Positions 49,561 to 59,209 of a stretch of DNA of 64,000 nucleotides are shown one piece after another. Both the position numbers and the translations under genes were made by a program. Source of the stretch: Arthrobacter_E sp044748305 (lineage in GTDB: Bacteria; Actinomycetota; Actinomycetes; Actinomycetales; Micrococcaceae); NCBI RefSeq assembly GCF_044748305.1, contig NZ_JBIVFT010000004.1, positions 186,001-250,000 on the forward strand, given 5' to 3'. Each line of letters starts with the position of its first letter. Within the stretch, counting starts at the first letter, position 1. The notes beneath the pieces were generated by a model. That model did no database searches, was not told the origin of the DNA, and was given only the letters and a program-made list of their open reading frames with translations.

Positions 49561-50567
49561 GGGAGGCGGAGGACTTGGCCGGGGAAAATCCGGTCGGGGT
49601 CAGGGATTCCGTTGAGCCGGGCCAGCGTCGGCCAATCAGTGCCGAAGCGCGCGGCGATCGCGCCCAGAGTGTCTCCTGGCTTCACCGTGTACGTCCGGGC
49701 TGCAGGCGCCGTCCCAGTGGTCTTGAGGACCTGCCCGGCCTGAATATAGTCCGGGTTCCGGATACCGTTCAGGGCCGCGAGCGCGGCCGTCGTGGTGCCG
49801 AGGGACGCAGCGATCCCGCCCAGGGTGTCTCCGGGCTTCACCGTGTACGTTCCCGCCGGTGTGGGCTTCGGTACCGGGGCCGGGGCTGGTTTCGGCGGGG
49901 CGGGCTTGCTCGGGGCCGGTGCCACAGGGTTGCCTGCCTTGGCGGCGTATTTCAACCAGGCCGCCTGGTCCCCAAAGAACACATTCAGATCCAGATCCCC
50001 CGCCCACCCGGGGAGCCGTCCGGCGGAGGTGAACTGGTGCATGGCCACGAACGGCCACGCCGGGACCGGGAGAAGCCCGTCAGGGACCATGTAGCCGCTG
50101 ATCTGCTGGTAGCCGAGAATGTAGGCGGCAATCCAGAGCCCGTACCCGGCCTTCGCGACCGGTGACCAGTCGGCTTCCCGGGCGACCGATGCGGACATGT
50201 AAATCAGCGGGGTCTTGCCGCTGCGGGCCTTGACCCGGTCAAGCCATGTCTTCGCCCAGGCGACGTCGTGCACGTTGTCGCCTTCCCAGTCCAGGACCAG
50301 AATCGTTTCTGGATCGAGGTATCCGGCGGTCTGGGAGAGAAAGTAGTCAGCCTCCTCCACGGCGGTCCCCTGGAACCCCTGTTCGCGGGCGAAGTGGTAG
50401 ATGCCGCGCAGGCGTCCGGCCTTCTTCGCGGCCTGGTACTGCCGGTCACAGGCGGAGGAGGTGAAGCCCGTGCCTCCGGTGGCCTTGATGATCACAAAGT
50501 CCGCGGGGACGGCGGCGAGGTCGATCCCGTCCTGCCATCCGCTGACGTCGATTCCGTGCAGAGTCAT
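49557..50567 (-). CDS. Endolysin: GH25 muramidase with two LysM domains
   Basis: 336 residues from ATG 50567. GH25 catalytic features: GIDVSGWQDGID (Asp), FVIIKATGGTGF, GIYHFAREQG and the acidic pair in ILVLDWEGDNV. A Pro/Ala/Lys linker (about 215-240) leads to two LysM repeats, each starting YTVKPGDTLG.IAA and ending near QVL. Cuts peptidoglycan glycan strands to release progeny. No signal peptide, so it needs a holin. Confidence 0.95.
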   Translation of the reverse strand: MTLHGIDVSGWQDGIDLAAVPADFVIIKATGGTGFTSSACDRQYQAAKKAGRLRGIYHFAREQGFQGTAVEEADYFLSQTAGYLDPETILVLDWEGDNVHDVAWAKTWLDRVKARSGKTPLIYMSASVAREADWSPVAKAGYGLWIAAYILGYQQISGYMVPDGLLPVPAWPFVAMHQFTSAGRLPGWAGDLDLNVFFGDQAAWLKYAAKAGNPVAPAPSKPAPPKPAPAPVPKPTPAGTYTVKPGDTLGGIAASLGTTTAALAALNGIRNPDYIQAGQVLKTTGTAPAARTYTVKPGDTLGAIAARFGTDWPTLARLNGIPDPDRIFPGQVLRLP

Positions 50568-50598
50568 GATGGTCCTTCCTGGATATGAGACGAGCCCG

Positions 50599-51318
50599 TC
50601 AGGGAGACGGGCTCGGGGTGGTTGCTGTGCAGGTGTAGGTGGTGGATCCGGGCGGTTGGGGCGTGCATCGGTAGTCCACGCCGTTGTACGTGAACGTCCA
50701 GCCCGCCGGCGGCGCACCGTCCCGGCCTGGAGCACCAGGGTCGCCCTTCGCCCCGGCGGCTCCGGTGTCGCCCTTGTCCCCCTTGGCCCCCGGATCGCCC
50801 TGCGCGCCCGGTAGACCTTGAGCTCCGGGAGCTCCTTGCGCGCCTGCCACACCACTTGATCCAGTCGACCCGGTGTCCCCGGTAGCGCCTTTCGCCCCGG
50901 TAGGTCCTGTGTCGCCCTTCGGCCCTTGCGCCCCGTCCTTGCCGTTGATTCCGTCAGCCCCCGGAATTCCGGGGTCGCCTTTCGTACCGGTGATCGGCGA
51001 GGTGTCTTTGGCGACCTGGTCTGCCCTGTCACACACCTGCTTGCCCTGGGGTGTGGTTTTGAAGTCGTCCTTGACGCACGCCGCGGCGACCTGCTCAGCC
51101 AGGGACTTCTTCTCTGCCGCCTGGGCCTGCGCAGCATCGGCCGCCTGGGCGGCGTAGCTGCCGTTCTGCCAGGCCAGGACTCCGCACACCATCACCAGCA
51201 GGGCCAGGACCACCGACAGGACGAGGAGACTGAATTTGGTTCGGCGGTCCCCGCGCCGGGACTTCTCCACGTCCTGTTGCGCGAGCTTCAGCTTCTGGTC
51301 GCTCTCTTCGCTCGTCAT
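50599..51318 (-). CDS. Membrane-anchored collagen-like phage protein
   Basis: 239 residues. Charged N-terminus, one helix (FSLLVLSVVLALLVMVCGVLAW, about 29-50), a short Ala/Gln-rich helical stretch, then about 30 Gly-X-Y triplets (from GTKGDPGIPGADG to GDPGAPGRDG), ending in a domain with two cysteines (YRCTPQPPGSTTYTCT). Collagen-like repeats are common in phage fibres; the membrane helix next to the lysis genes is unusual. Confidence 0.85.
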   Translation of the reverse strand: MTSEESDQKLKLAQQDVEKSRRGDRRTKFSLLVLSVVLALLVMVCGVLAWQNGSYAAQAADAAQAQAAEKKSLAEQVAAACVKDDFKTTPQGKQVCDRADQVAKDTSPITGTKGDPGIPGADGINGKDGAQGPKGDTGPTGAKGATGDTGSTGSSGVAGAQGAPGAQGLPGAQGDPGAKGDKGDTGAAGAKGDPGAPGRDGAPPAGWTFTYNGVDYRCTPQPPGSTTYTCTATTPSPSP

Positions 51319-51319
51319 C

Positions 51320-51619
51320 TCACACCTCCGGCAGATCGGCAGGGTCGGGGACGATGCTGGCGGCGGTGAGTTGCCCGCGCCACTTCATCGCGGTTCGTTC
51401 GACTTGGCGGAGCGCATCAACTGCTTTGTCCTCGCTGGCCCGTGCCGAGGCGACCTCCATCTCCAGCTCCTTGATGCGCTGCCTCAGGATCTCTTCCACA
51501 ACGGCCTCCCTCCGTTCACGCTTACGGTCGGCCCTACGGATGAAGAACCCGCCCAGACCGCCGACCGCGGTGATCGCAATGCCAAGAAAGGCCGTGAGGC
51601 CCGATACATCCAGTTCCAC
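51320..51619 (-). CDS. Small phage membrane/coiled-coil protein
   Basis: 99 residues, GTG start. One helix (LTAFLGIAITAVGGLGGFFI) followed by a charged heptad-rich coiled coil (RKRERREAVVEEILRQRIKE onward). Located between the tail-tip and lysis genes. Could be a lysis regulator or spanin-like factor; no family recognised. Confidence 0.7.
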   Translation of the reverse strand: MELDVSGLTAFLGIAITAVGGLGGFFIRRADRKRERREAVVEEILRQRIKELEMEVASARASEDKAVDALRQVERTAMKWRGQLTAASIVPDPADLPEV

Positions 51620-51641
51620 ACGTCCTAAACCTCCATGACAG

Positions 51642-52610
51642 TCACCCGGTCACCCGGAATTTGCAGTTGAGCGTGATCAGCCGCTCCGTTCCCCAGGTGA
51701 AGGCTGCTGGAGACCAGATGAAGAGCCTGCCGTCACTTGGCCTCAGCTGCCAGAAGACCTCCGCAGTGGACTTGCTACCTGCCGCCGCATCGACAAGGGA
51801 GAGCGGGCTGCTACCGATGACCGAGTTCCCGGCACCGATCGCCGCTGCGGGAAGAACGACGCCCATGTCCTGAGCCTCTGATGACATCGGGTTGCCCAGG
51901 TTCCCCTTCCGGATCATCGACACCGCGACCTCGATCTCACGCACTGTCGGCGACACCCGCTTCACCACGACAGGGCCGTTGAAGTCGTAATTGGGTAGGT
52001 TGTCCACGAACGCATACGTTGCACCGGCGTCCGGGTTCGACCACACCGGCACGTCGTTGGCCCCCAGCCCGTAGACCCATTCGACGTCCGCGACACGGAC
52101 GCACGTTCCGAGATCACCGAGGAAGCCCAGTACCAGCTGATCCTTCGCAATGACTCCGCCGGGGCCGGCCCACGTCCGGAGATCGACAATTGCCGTTGGC
52201 TGGGTCTGGCCCGCGGTCCACTGGACCAGGGCCAGGGGCTGGTCATCGGAGACTCCGGGAGTACTGTCACGTGGTGGGAGCTGTTTGGCGGAACTGCCGG
52301 TGATCTTCCGGGCCAGGGTTGCGCCGTTTGGTGGTGTCCAGTCACGGTGCGTGCAGATCATGTCCCATCGTGTGCCGGAGGTGATCGGGTCACACTGCAC
52401 AGTCTGGATGGCATCTGAGTCGTCTAGTACTCCCCAACCCCATCCGACGCCAGAAGCCACGTTGACGGCCTGCGCTGTCGACGGATGGGGACTGACCTTC
52501 CAGTCGTTGGCGCCAACGACTCCGTAGCGGCCGCGCCCGACGCGTGGAGCCAGTGCGGCCCACTGGACTTCGTCAACGGTGCCGTCGTATCCGGCGGAGA
52601 CAATGGCCAT
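51642..52610 (-). CDS. Phage minor tail protein
   Basis: 322 residues. N-terminus AIVSAGYDGTVDEVQWAALAPRVGRGRYGV and the HPSTAQAVNVASGVGWGWGVLDD stretch are typical of actinophage tail-tip proteins downstream of Gp37-like genes. Beta-rich C-terminus. One base overlap with the upstream gene (TGATG-type). Confidence 0.75.
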   Translation of the reverse strand: MAIVSAGYDGTVDEVQWAALAPRVGRGRYGVVGANDWKVSPHPSTAQAVNVASGVGWGWGVLDDSDAIQTVQCDPITSGTRWDMICTHRDWTPPNGATLARKITGSSAKQLPPRDSTPGVSDDQPLALVQWTAGQTQPTAIVDLRTWAGPGGVIAKDQLVLGFLGDLGTCVRVADVEWVYGLGANDVPVWSNPDAGATYAFVDNLPNYDFNGPVVVKRVSPTVREIEVAVSMIRKGNLGNPMSSEAQDMGVVLPAAAIGAGNSVIGSSPLSLVDAAAGSKSTAEVFWQLRPSDGRLFIWSPAAFTWGTERLITLNCKFRVTG

Positions 52611-53728
52611 TATCGGCTCCTTTGAAGGTCGTTGGTGTTCTTCGCCATGGCTTTGAGGGCGCGGGCGTAGATGTCGTCCGCTGATTCGAACTCGCCCATC
52701 GTCGGTGTGATGTCTTCCCCGTCGTTGCGTGTCCAGGAAATGTCGGCTTGGCGGAGGATGTCGGTGATCGTTAGCCCCTGACCGACTTGGACGCTGAGCT
52801 TGTCCCCGACCGTGACGGTGGTGCCGTAGCGGAAGTTCTTGGTCTCGGAGAGGCCGAGTTTGAGGCCGGTTTTCTGTGCGGTCTCGGCGAAGGTCTCAGA
52901 TGCTCTGGTCGCGTAGACGTCGCCTTCGTCGTCGGAGTCCCGTGCATCACGGAACACTTCACGCCGGTCTTTCCATCGCGTGGCACGGTCGTCTGGGGCG
53001 GCAAAGTGTTTGAAGACCCGGGCGGTTCCTTCGCCCTGCCCACCGATGATGACGTCAGTGGCTTCCGGGGCTTTGCGTTTCCACTCCCATGAGGTGACGA
53101 CTCCGGACTCCTCGGTCAGCGTCTTGGGGTAGCTGCGGGGTTCGTAGCAGTCCACCACGAATCCTGTGCCGACCCTGCGCACGGTGACCCCGATGCCGGC
53201 GGCATCAAGTGCGGTCCCGAGCCGCTCTTCGATGGTGTGAAAGCGCATGGCCGCGTTGATCCGGGCTCCTCGTCCCAGATCCGGGGCACAACTGATCGGC
53301 AGGCCCATGCGGGCTGCGTTCGCCGTCACAATGGATTTCAGCACGGTCTCCGCCGGGCCCGAGACCTTGTGGTACTCGCTGTTCTGACTCGACAACGGGC
53401 TCCCGGGCACCGGCCAGCACAGGAAGCTGCTCAGTTGCCGGTAGTCGTCCATCAGGAGGAATGTCATCGTGCCGTTCACGGCCGGGCCAGCCCCGGTCGC
53501 CTCCAGAAGCGGCCCGCCCATCAGGAACCGTCCGTCGTGGGTGATTTCCACTCGGGTTCCTTCCTCGATGAGCAAGGGAATCTTCTTCGATCGGGCAGGC
53601 ACCGTGATCATGGCCGTCGGCTGCGCATTGTGGGCCGGGGACGCGTGCAGCTCCTCGGCATCCCCCAGGACTCCAGCCCACCGGAAATCCTTCGTGACGA
53701 TGTCGAGATGAAATGGATTCTTCGCCAC
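52610..53728 (-). CDS. Gp37-like tail-tip (hub) protein
   Basis: 372 residues. Resembles the siphovirus ReqiPepy6 Gp37-like family: HLDIVTKDFRWAGVLGD start, EITHDGRFLMGGPLLEATGAG, DDYRQLSSFL and late GTTVTVGDKLSVQVGQGLTITDILRQADISW. Expected to form the tail hub beneath the distal tail ring. Confidence 0.8.
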   Translation of the reverse strand: MAKNPFHLDIVTKDFRWAGVLGDAEELHASPAHNAQPTAMITVPARSKKIPLLIEEGTRVEITHDGRFLMGGPLLEATGAGPAVNGTMTFLLMDDYRQLSSFLCWPVPGSPLSSQNSEYHKVSGPAETVLKSIVTANAARMGLPISCAPDLGRGARINAAMRFHTIEERLGTALDAAGIGVTVRRVGTGFVVDCYEPRSYPKTLTEESGVVTSWEWKRKAPEATDVIIGGQGEGTARVFKHFAAPDDRATRWKDRREVFRDARDSDDEGDVYATRASETFAETAQKTGLKLGLSETKNFRYGTTVTVGDKLSVQVGQGLTITDILRQADISWTRNDGEDITPTMGEFESADDIYARALKAMAKNTNDLQRSR

Positions 53729-53731
53729 GGC

Positions 53732-54679
53732 TCACCACGCTCTCCTGTATCGGGGGTTGATGTCAGCCCTGATGTATCCGGATCCGGTCAGGCTGATATT
53801 CAGCGGCACAGACGTGCCGCGGGGAATGGGAGCGAAGGAAGCCGAGCCCAGATCGACGGTTCGATCAACCGCGTTCGTGACCCGCGCACCGTCCCAATCG
53901 CCGTAGAGAGCAAGCTGCTCGGTAGGGTCGGTGTCCACCACGACGGCCTTGCCGTCAGGGATCTCGAACGGTATCGACACGACCGAGGAGCCCACCCCGA
54001 CCGTTGCGAGCGTGGCCGGACCCACGATCGTCCACACCGGCCACGCATCCTCGTCACCGGGGTTCGGTATCGCCGCCGTCGCCATCGTGGAGGCCGACGT
54101 GATCTGGAACGGCGTCGCCCTGCCGGGGGCGTTGAAGAAGCTCCGCGGTGTCGCGTTCGTCCACGACTGCGAAACCGTTGGGCCGCGCCAGAAGGTGTCG
54201 TCAGCCGTGAGGGAGATCCCGTAGGAGGCCCACCCATGCCGGACAGGGTCCAGTACGTAACTGTCAGTGGTGGATTCGAAGCGGCATGGCAGATACCTGC
54301 TCGATCCGTCCGGGAGGGACACGGTCCACGTCCCCGGCATGTCCGGGTCTAAGGAGTGCCAGAACGCCCGGTCAAGATAGACCCAGTCCATGGACGAGGA
54401 GTCGTGGTACAGGAAGACCGGCCAGAACACTTTGCGCTCCTGGGCGATGCTGCCGGTGTGCCGTTGTCCCGCAATGGCCGGGGACTTCTTGGTCCAGTGT
54501 TGCCACTCTGGCGAACCGAGGCCTTCGACGCCTTCCTTGCGTAGAAAGACGCCCGCGGACGGGTCGGTCAGATCCCACACGGAACCGTCCCAACCCGTCC
54601 ACGTCATCATCAAGGCGTCGAACTGGTCAACTGGTGCAGAGGGCGGGACGTAGGGCGCCCCATACACGATTCCTGCCAC
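53732..54679 (-). CDS. Distal tail-like minor tail protein
   Basis: 315 residues. N-terminal GIVYGAPYVPPSAPVDQFDALMMTWTGWDGSVWDL and SLTADDTFWRGPTVSQSW are characteristic of the actinophage protein just after the tape measure (Dit-like). C-terminal beta domain ends in SGYIRADINPRYRRAW. Ten base pairs from the tape measure. Confidence 0.78.
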   Translation of the reverse strand: MAGIVYGAPYVPPSAPVDQFDALMMTWTGWDGSVWDLTDPSAGVFLRKEGVEGLGSPEWQHWTKKSPAIAGQRHTGSIAQERKVFWPVFLYHDSSSMDWVYLDRAFWHSLDPDMPGTWTVSLPDGSSRYLPCRFESTTDSYVLDPVRHGWASYGISLTADDTFWRGPTVSQSWTNATPRSFFNAPGRATPFQITSASTMATAAIPNPGDEDAWPVWTIVGPATLATVGVGSSVVSIPFEIPDGKAVVVDTDPTEQLALYGDWDGARVTNAVDRTVDLGSASFAPIPRGTSVPLNISLTGSGYIRADINPRYRRAW

Positions 54680-54688
54680 GGTCGCTCC

Positions 54689-57600
54689 TTACCTGATGTT
54701 CCCGACGGCGTAGACGGCCTGAGCTCGCCGCGCCTTCCGCTCAATGACCTCGACCACCTCGTGTGCTGACGCCCCGTAGACATTCCCGTTCACCGTTAGC
54801 CCAGTCCCCGAGCCCGGACCTGGTGCGGCCGGTGTCAAGTCAGGGGCGAGGACCGATTTCAGGGCGTCCCACTGATCTGCGGTGAACACCGGCTCCGGCC
54901 GCCCCGTGGCGTTCGTAACGATCTGTGTTCCGGGCATGAGCCAGCCCCCGTCGTCATAGAGAGCGCCCGCTGCGGCGCCGTCGCTGTTGCCGAGGATCAT
55001 CTTTCCCACGGAGGCGGCGACGTCGTTGAGCGACTTCTTCACGAACCCTGAGACGAGGTCAATGAAGAAGCCTCCCGCGGGGAACGCTTCCTTGACCTTC
55101 CCGACGAGACCGTCGACGATGCCTGCTATCGGGTTGAAGCCGCCGCCGTCAGCCTGAGCGCCGGACAGGAACCGCATCGGGTCGATGCTGTTGGGGTAGC
55201 CGCCGTTGAACAGACCGAAATGCAGGTGTGGGCCCGAGCTGATGCCGGTGTTTCCGGACGCTCCGATCCGTTGACCGGCACGCACCATCTGCCCATCCTT
55301 CACCCCGACCTGTGACAGGTGGGCGTACCAGATTTCCCGGGCACCGTCGTTGATGTGAATCTCATTGCCACCCCAGATGCCCGGCAACTGCACTCCAGGA
55401 CCGGCCCAGTTGACCTTGCCCGTCAGCGCCGCATAGACCGGGGTCCCCACGGGCACTGCAATATCGGTGCCCTTGTGGACCGGGTTCCACGGCTGCGAGA
55501 TCGGCATCGCCCCACGCACCGGGTTGACCAAGCCGCCGCCTGCGTATCCGTGGTCCAGCATGCCCGCGAGCGCGTACATGTTCCCGACACCGAATCGGCT
55601 GGTCTGTTCCTTGGTGAAGACGAACTCGTCGGCATGGACGACGCCGGCGGGCGTGTATTTCGCGCCGGGTCCTGTCCACCCGCCCTCGGCGAATCCTTGC
55701 GGGAGTCGCACGGGTGCGATCTTGAGGTTGTCCATCTTCAGCCAGCCCGCTACGGAGTTGAAGGCTCCGATGAGACCGTCATTGATCACGGTGTTGACGA
55801 CGAAACGGACCGGGGCCTTGGCGACCTCGATCAGTCCGTCCCAGATCTTCTTCACGGTGTCGACGCCGGCCCGGAAGGCCGGGGCGACCTTGTCACGGAT
55901 GAAGGATCCGAGGGTGTCGAAGACTGGCTTGATGCCGTTCTGCCATACCGCGGTGATGGTGCCGCTGATGCCATTCCAAATCGGGTCCACGATGCTGGTC
56001 TTGAACCAGCGGAAGACCCCGGGAAGCACGGTGGTGAAGATGTATCCCCACGCGTCGAACGTCGGCTTCAGCAGGGTCGTCCATACCCAGCGCACGGCGT
56101 TGCCGATGGCGGTGAAGATCGGCTGTATCGCGTTCTGGTAGAGCCATGTCACCGCGGCCGGGATGGTCTTGGTGAACATCGTGACCCAGAACGTGAAGTA
56201 GGGCAGGATGATGCTCTGCCACAGCCACGTCGCGGCGTTGCCGATGGCGGTGAAGACGGGCTGCACGTACGTCGTCCACAGGGCGGAGATCGCCGGTCCG
56301 AGGACCTTTTGGAAGAACCCGACCGCGAGCTGGAAGATCCCGGAGACCAGTTGCCACCAGACACGGATCAGCTCACCGATGAAGCCGAAGATCGGCTGGA
56401 AGATCGTGGTGTAGAGCCATGTCAGCGCCGAGCCGACGGCATGGGCGCCCGCGGCAACGGGTGCGACAACGTAGGTCGAGAACCACGACCCGATGTTCTG
56501 TGCTGCCTGCCCGATCCACGCCGCCGCTGCTTGGACGACGGTGACGGCCCCTGACCAGACGTCGGAGAACCATTGGCCCACGGTCTGCAGGACCGGGATC
56601 AGGGTGGAATTCCACCACGAGACGACCCCGGCGATGGCGCTCTGGATCCATGCCCAGGCGTTCGCGACGATCTCCCGTCCGAGGTCGGTCTGGGTGAAGA
56701 ACCAGACCAGGCCGGCGACGAGGGCGGCGATTCCCGCTACGATCAGGCCGATCGGGTTGGCGTTCATGGCCAGGTTCAGGCCCCACTGGGCCGCTGCGGC
56801 AGCCTGGAGCCATCCCCGGACAGTGTTCACGATTGAGAGCCCGGTGAGGACGGCCACGTAGCCGCCGATGGCGGCGGTCAAGGGGACGAGCCAGACGGCG
56901 TTCTCCTGGACCCATCCACCGAACTGGCCCAGACCCATGACCGCGGCGTCGATCGCCGGGACGGCCTGGTTGCCCAGGAAGTCCATGGCCATGGTCGCGA
57001 TCGGAAGGAACCGCTCACCGATCTTGGCCGAGACGTCCTCCCACCCGGCGGCAGCGACCTGCTGCTTGTGGGCGAAGGTGTCTTCTTCGCGGGCGAAGTT
57101 GCCCTTCGCGTCGACGGACTGCTTGGCGATCGCCAACTGCACCGCCATTGCCTTGGTCTGGGAGTCCATCTCCGGGATCGACCCCGCGGCGGCCTTCTGA
57201 TATCCAGCCTCAGCGGATGCGAGCGCGTTCTTGGCCGCGAGCGCCTGAGTGCTGTCGGCACCGGACTTGCGGACGGCTTCGTTGTAGCGGCGCTGGGCGA
57301 GTTCGAGCTTGCCCGTAGCCGCCTGGATCTTCGCGGAGTCCTTGACCGGCTTCAGGAGACCAGCGGAGAGAGCTGTCGCCTCGAGAGTGGCCTGGTTGAG
57401 AGTGATGCCGTACTTCTCAATTGGGTCCATCTCGCCCTTCAGAGCTGAGGAGATGGCCTCGATCGCGTCTTTGGTCGTCCCACCGAACATGCTGGACAGG
57501 TCGGCGCCGGTGCCGATGAGTTCGCGGGTCTTGTCTGCGAGCTGGTCCATCGGGGTTCCGGCGTTCTTCAGCTGGGAGCCAAGGAGGGCAGAGAGCTCGT

Positions 57601-58417
57601 TGAAGGCGTTGCGGCTGACACCGACGTCGGTCTTCGCGTTGACGGCCCACCCGTGGATCTGGGCGGAGGACTTCTTGAAGACCGAGTCGACGGCCCCGAT
57701 GGACTGTTCCAGGTCGCCTGCGCCCTGGATGCCGTCCCAGATGCCACGGCCTAGCTCGGCAAGGCCCATGCCCGCGGCGAGACCCGCGACGGCGCCCTTG
57801 AACGCCTCCGAGAACAGGCCCCCGGAATGGGCGCCTTCCTTCTTGGCCTGGGCACTGGCCTCGTCGCCGGCCTGCTTCACACCGGACTTGGCGTAGGACG
57901 CGATGCGCTGGCCTACACCTTTCCACCCGGTGGCGAAGCCCTGCGCACTGGACTGGGACGCGGCACGGGCGTCCGTGAGGGCTTTCTTGGACTGGTCCAG
58001 TTCCGACTGCAGCTTGTTCTGCGCGGATGCCGCGGCGAGAGTTTCGGCCTTGAACTTCTGTTCCGACAGCGAGAGCCGGTCCGCGGCGACCATCGCCTGG
58101 GAGGAGCTCTTACCGTACTTGTCGACCGTTTCCAGCAGCTTCAGCTGGGCGATCTGGACCTTCCGCTTGGCGTTTTCCGTCTTCGTCGCCGAGCGCTCCG
58201 CCTCTGCCGAGACGCGCTGCTCGGCGCGAATGACGTCATCCTCGAGCCTCTTGATGTCCGATCCGGCACCGGCCGTCAGGGCCTTGCCGATGGCCTTGCC
58301 CGTCTTGGCGGCGCCGGACTCTGCAGTCGCCCATGCCTTCCCCAGGTCCTTGGTCAGTTGCGACCCTTCGGCCGCGATCGTGATGTACCCGACCATGAGT
58401 TCAGCTGCGGAAGACAA
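54689..58417 (-). CDS. Tape measure protein with M23 peptidase domain
   Basis: 1242 residues, the longest gene. N-terminal coiled-coil region (1-200), a tape-measure core with LFGGTTKDAIEAISSALKGEMDPIEKYGI, a hydrophobic centre (about 520-780), then Trp-rich repeats of VQPVFTAIGNAATWLW type. A C-terminal zinc endopeptidase (about 975-1085) has HKGTDIAVPVGTPVYAAL and GPHLHFGLFNGG ligands. Sets tail length and probably cuts peptidoglycan cross-links at infection. Confidence 0.95.
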   Translation of the reverse strand: MSSAAELMVGYITIAAEGSQLTKDLGKAWATAESGAAKTGKAIGKALTAGAGSDIKRLEDDVIRAEQRVSAEAERSATKTENAKRKVQIAQLKLLETVDKYGKSSSQAMVAADRLSLSEQKFKAETLAAASAQNKLQSELDQSKKALTDARAASQSSAQGFATGWKGVGQRIASYAKSGVKQAGDEASAQAKKEGAHSGGLFSEAFKGAVAGLAAGMGLAELGRGIWDGIQGAGDLEQSIGAVDSVFKKSSAQIHGWAVNAKTDVGVSRNAFNELSALLGSQLKNAGTPMDQLADKTRELIGTGADLSSMFGGTTKDAIEAISSALKGEMDPIEKYGITLNQATLEATALSAGLLKPVKDSAKIQAATGKLELAQRRYNEAVRKSGADSTQALAAKNALASAEAGYQKAAAGSIPEMDSQTKAMAVQLAIAKQSVDAKGNFAREEDTFAHKQQVAAAGWEDVSAKIGERFLPIATMAMDFLGNQAVPAIDAAVMGLGQFGGWVQENAVWLVPLTAAIGGYVAVLTGLSIVNTVRGWLQAAAAAQWGLNLAMNANPIGLIVAGIAALVAGLVWFFTQTDLGREIVANAWAWIQSAIAGVVSWWNSTLIPVLQTVGQWFSDVWSGAVTVVQAAAAWIGQAAQNIGSWFSTYVVAPVAAGAHAVGSALTWLYTTIFQPIFGFIGELIRVWWQLVSGIFQLAVGFFQKVLGPAISALWTTYVQPVFTAIGNAATWLWQSIILPYFTFWVTMFTKTIPAAVTWLYQNAIQPIFTAIGNAVRWVWTTLLKPTFDAWGYIFTTVLPGVFRWFKTSIVDPIWNGISGTITAVWQNGIKPVFDTLGSFIRDKVAPAFRAGVDTVKKIWDGLIEVAKAPVRFVVNTVINDGLIGAFNSVAGWLKMDNLKIAPVRLPQGFAEGGWTGPGAKYTPAGVVHADEFVFTKEQTSRFGVGNMYALAGMLDHGYAGGGLVNPVRGAMPISQPWNPVHKGTDIAVPVGTPVYAALTGKVNWAGPGVQLPGIWGGNEIHINDGAREIWYAHLSQVGVKDGQMVRAGQRIGASGNTGISSGPHLHFGLFNGGYPNSIDPMRFLSGAQADGGGFNPIAGIVDGLVGKVKEAFPAGGFFIDLVSGFVKKSLNDVAASVGKMILGNSDGAAAGALYDDGGWLMPGTQIVTNATGRPEPVFTADQWDALKSVLAPDLTPAAPGPGSGTGLTVNGNVYGASAHEVVEVIERKARRAQAVYAVGNIR

Positions 58418-58421
58418 GAAA

Positions 58422-59104
58422 TCACCACCCCAAAGATCGGTTGAGCTCGTCGATCGGCATGGCCGTCGCCCGGAGCTTCTCTTCGTGTTGCTCGATCTCC
58501 CACGGGCGCGGGATCCGCTTAGGCAGATCCGACTTTCTAACTCCCGGGCGCCGGGCCTGGGACGCGACGCCTTGGCCCAGGAGGTCTACCTGGGTGGCGA
58601 GGAAGTCGGTCCGAGGGTCGTTCCAGTGCCAGGTTTTGGGATGGATGGCCCGGTTCAGCGCCGAATCAAACGGGGTTGTCATGACGACCGCGTAGCAGTC
58701 ATCCCAGGTGAATTCGGGTGACCCGACGTCACGCCAGCGCAGGCCGCGTTCGATCAGCACTGCTTCGAACGCGGCCCGGTGCTCGCTATGAAGACGGATC
58801 AGTCTGACGATTTTGGGAGGTCCGCCAGGTTCCCGTCGGACCAGTCCTTCTGGAACGCCTGCGTCTCTTCCGGGTCGAGAGTGCTGATCGCATCCACCGA
58901 GTCCGGGTCGACACCGCACTCGCGCAGCCAGTCATACATGACATCGAGCTGGCCGCGGTTGATGGCGACGACGACGCTGCCGGGCATCTGGGAGATGTCC
59001 GGCAGGGTGAAATCGTCCTCGAACAGCTCGTGGGCGAAGGTGACCATGCGGTATCGCTTGGGCTGCTTACGGGCGTTCTTCTTGCGGGTCTTGGACGTAG
59101 GCAT
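58422..59104 (-). CDS. Tail assembly chaperone GT, product of -1 frameshift
   Basis: Predicted 227-residue fusion of the G protein with a T extension read in the -1 frame. The heptamer C-CCA-AAA (58811-58817 on the map, CCCAAAA in the mRNA) is a canonical slippery site 10 nt before the G stop. The T part continues IVRLIRLHSEHRAAF through EFTWDDCYAVVMTTPFDSALNRAI to DELNRSLGW. The GT protein binds the tape measure during tail assembly. Confidence 0.85.
58799..59104 (-). CDS. Tail assembly chaperone G
   Basis: 101 residues. Basic start (PTSKTRKKNARKQPKRYRM) then VTFAHELFEDDFTLPDISQMPGSVVVAINRGQLDVMYDWL. Unshifted product; typical position between tail tube and tape measure. Normally made in large excess over GT. 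Confidence 0.85.
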   Translation of the reverse strand: MPTSKTRKKNARKQPKRYRMVTFAHELFEDDFTLPDISQMPGSVVVAINRGQLDVMYDWLRECGVDPDSVDAISTLDPEETQAFQKDWSDGNLADLPKSSD

Positions 59105-59209
59105 GTCGGCTCCTTGTCGTGGGGTGCGTGGCTCTTGAAGGTGTTGACCGGTGCCCGTGGCGAGCCGACGCGGTGGAAAACCACGGGCACCGGGGTCAGG
59201 ACCCGATGG

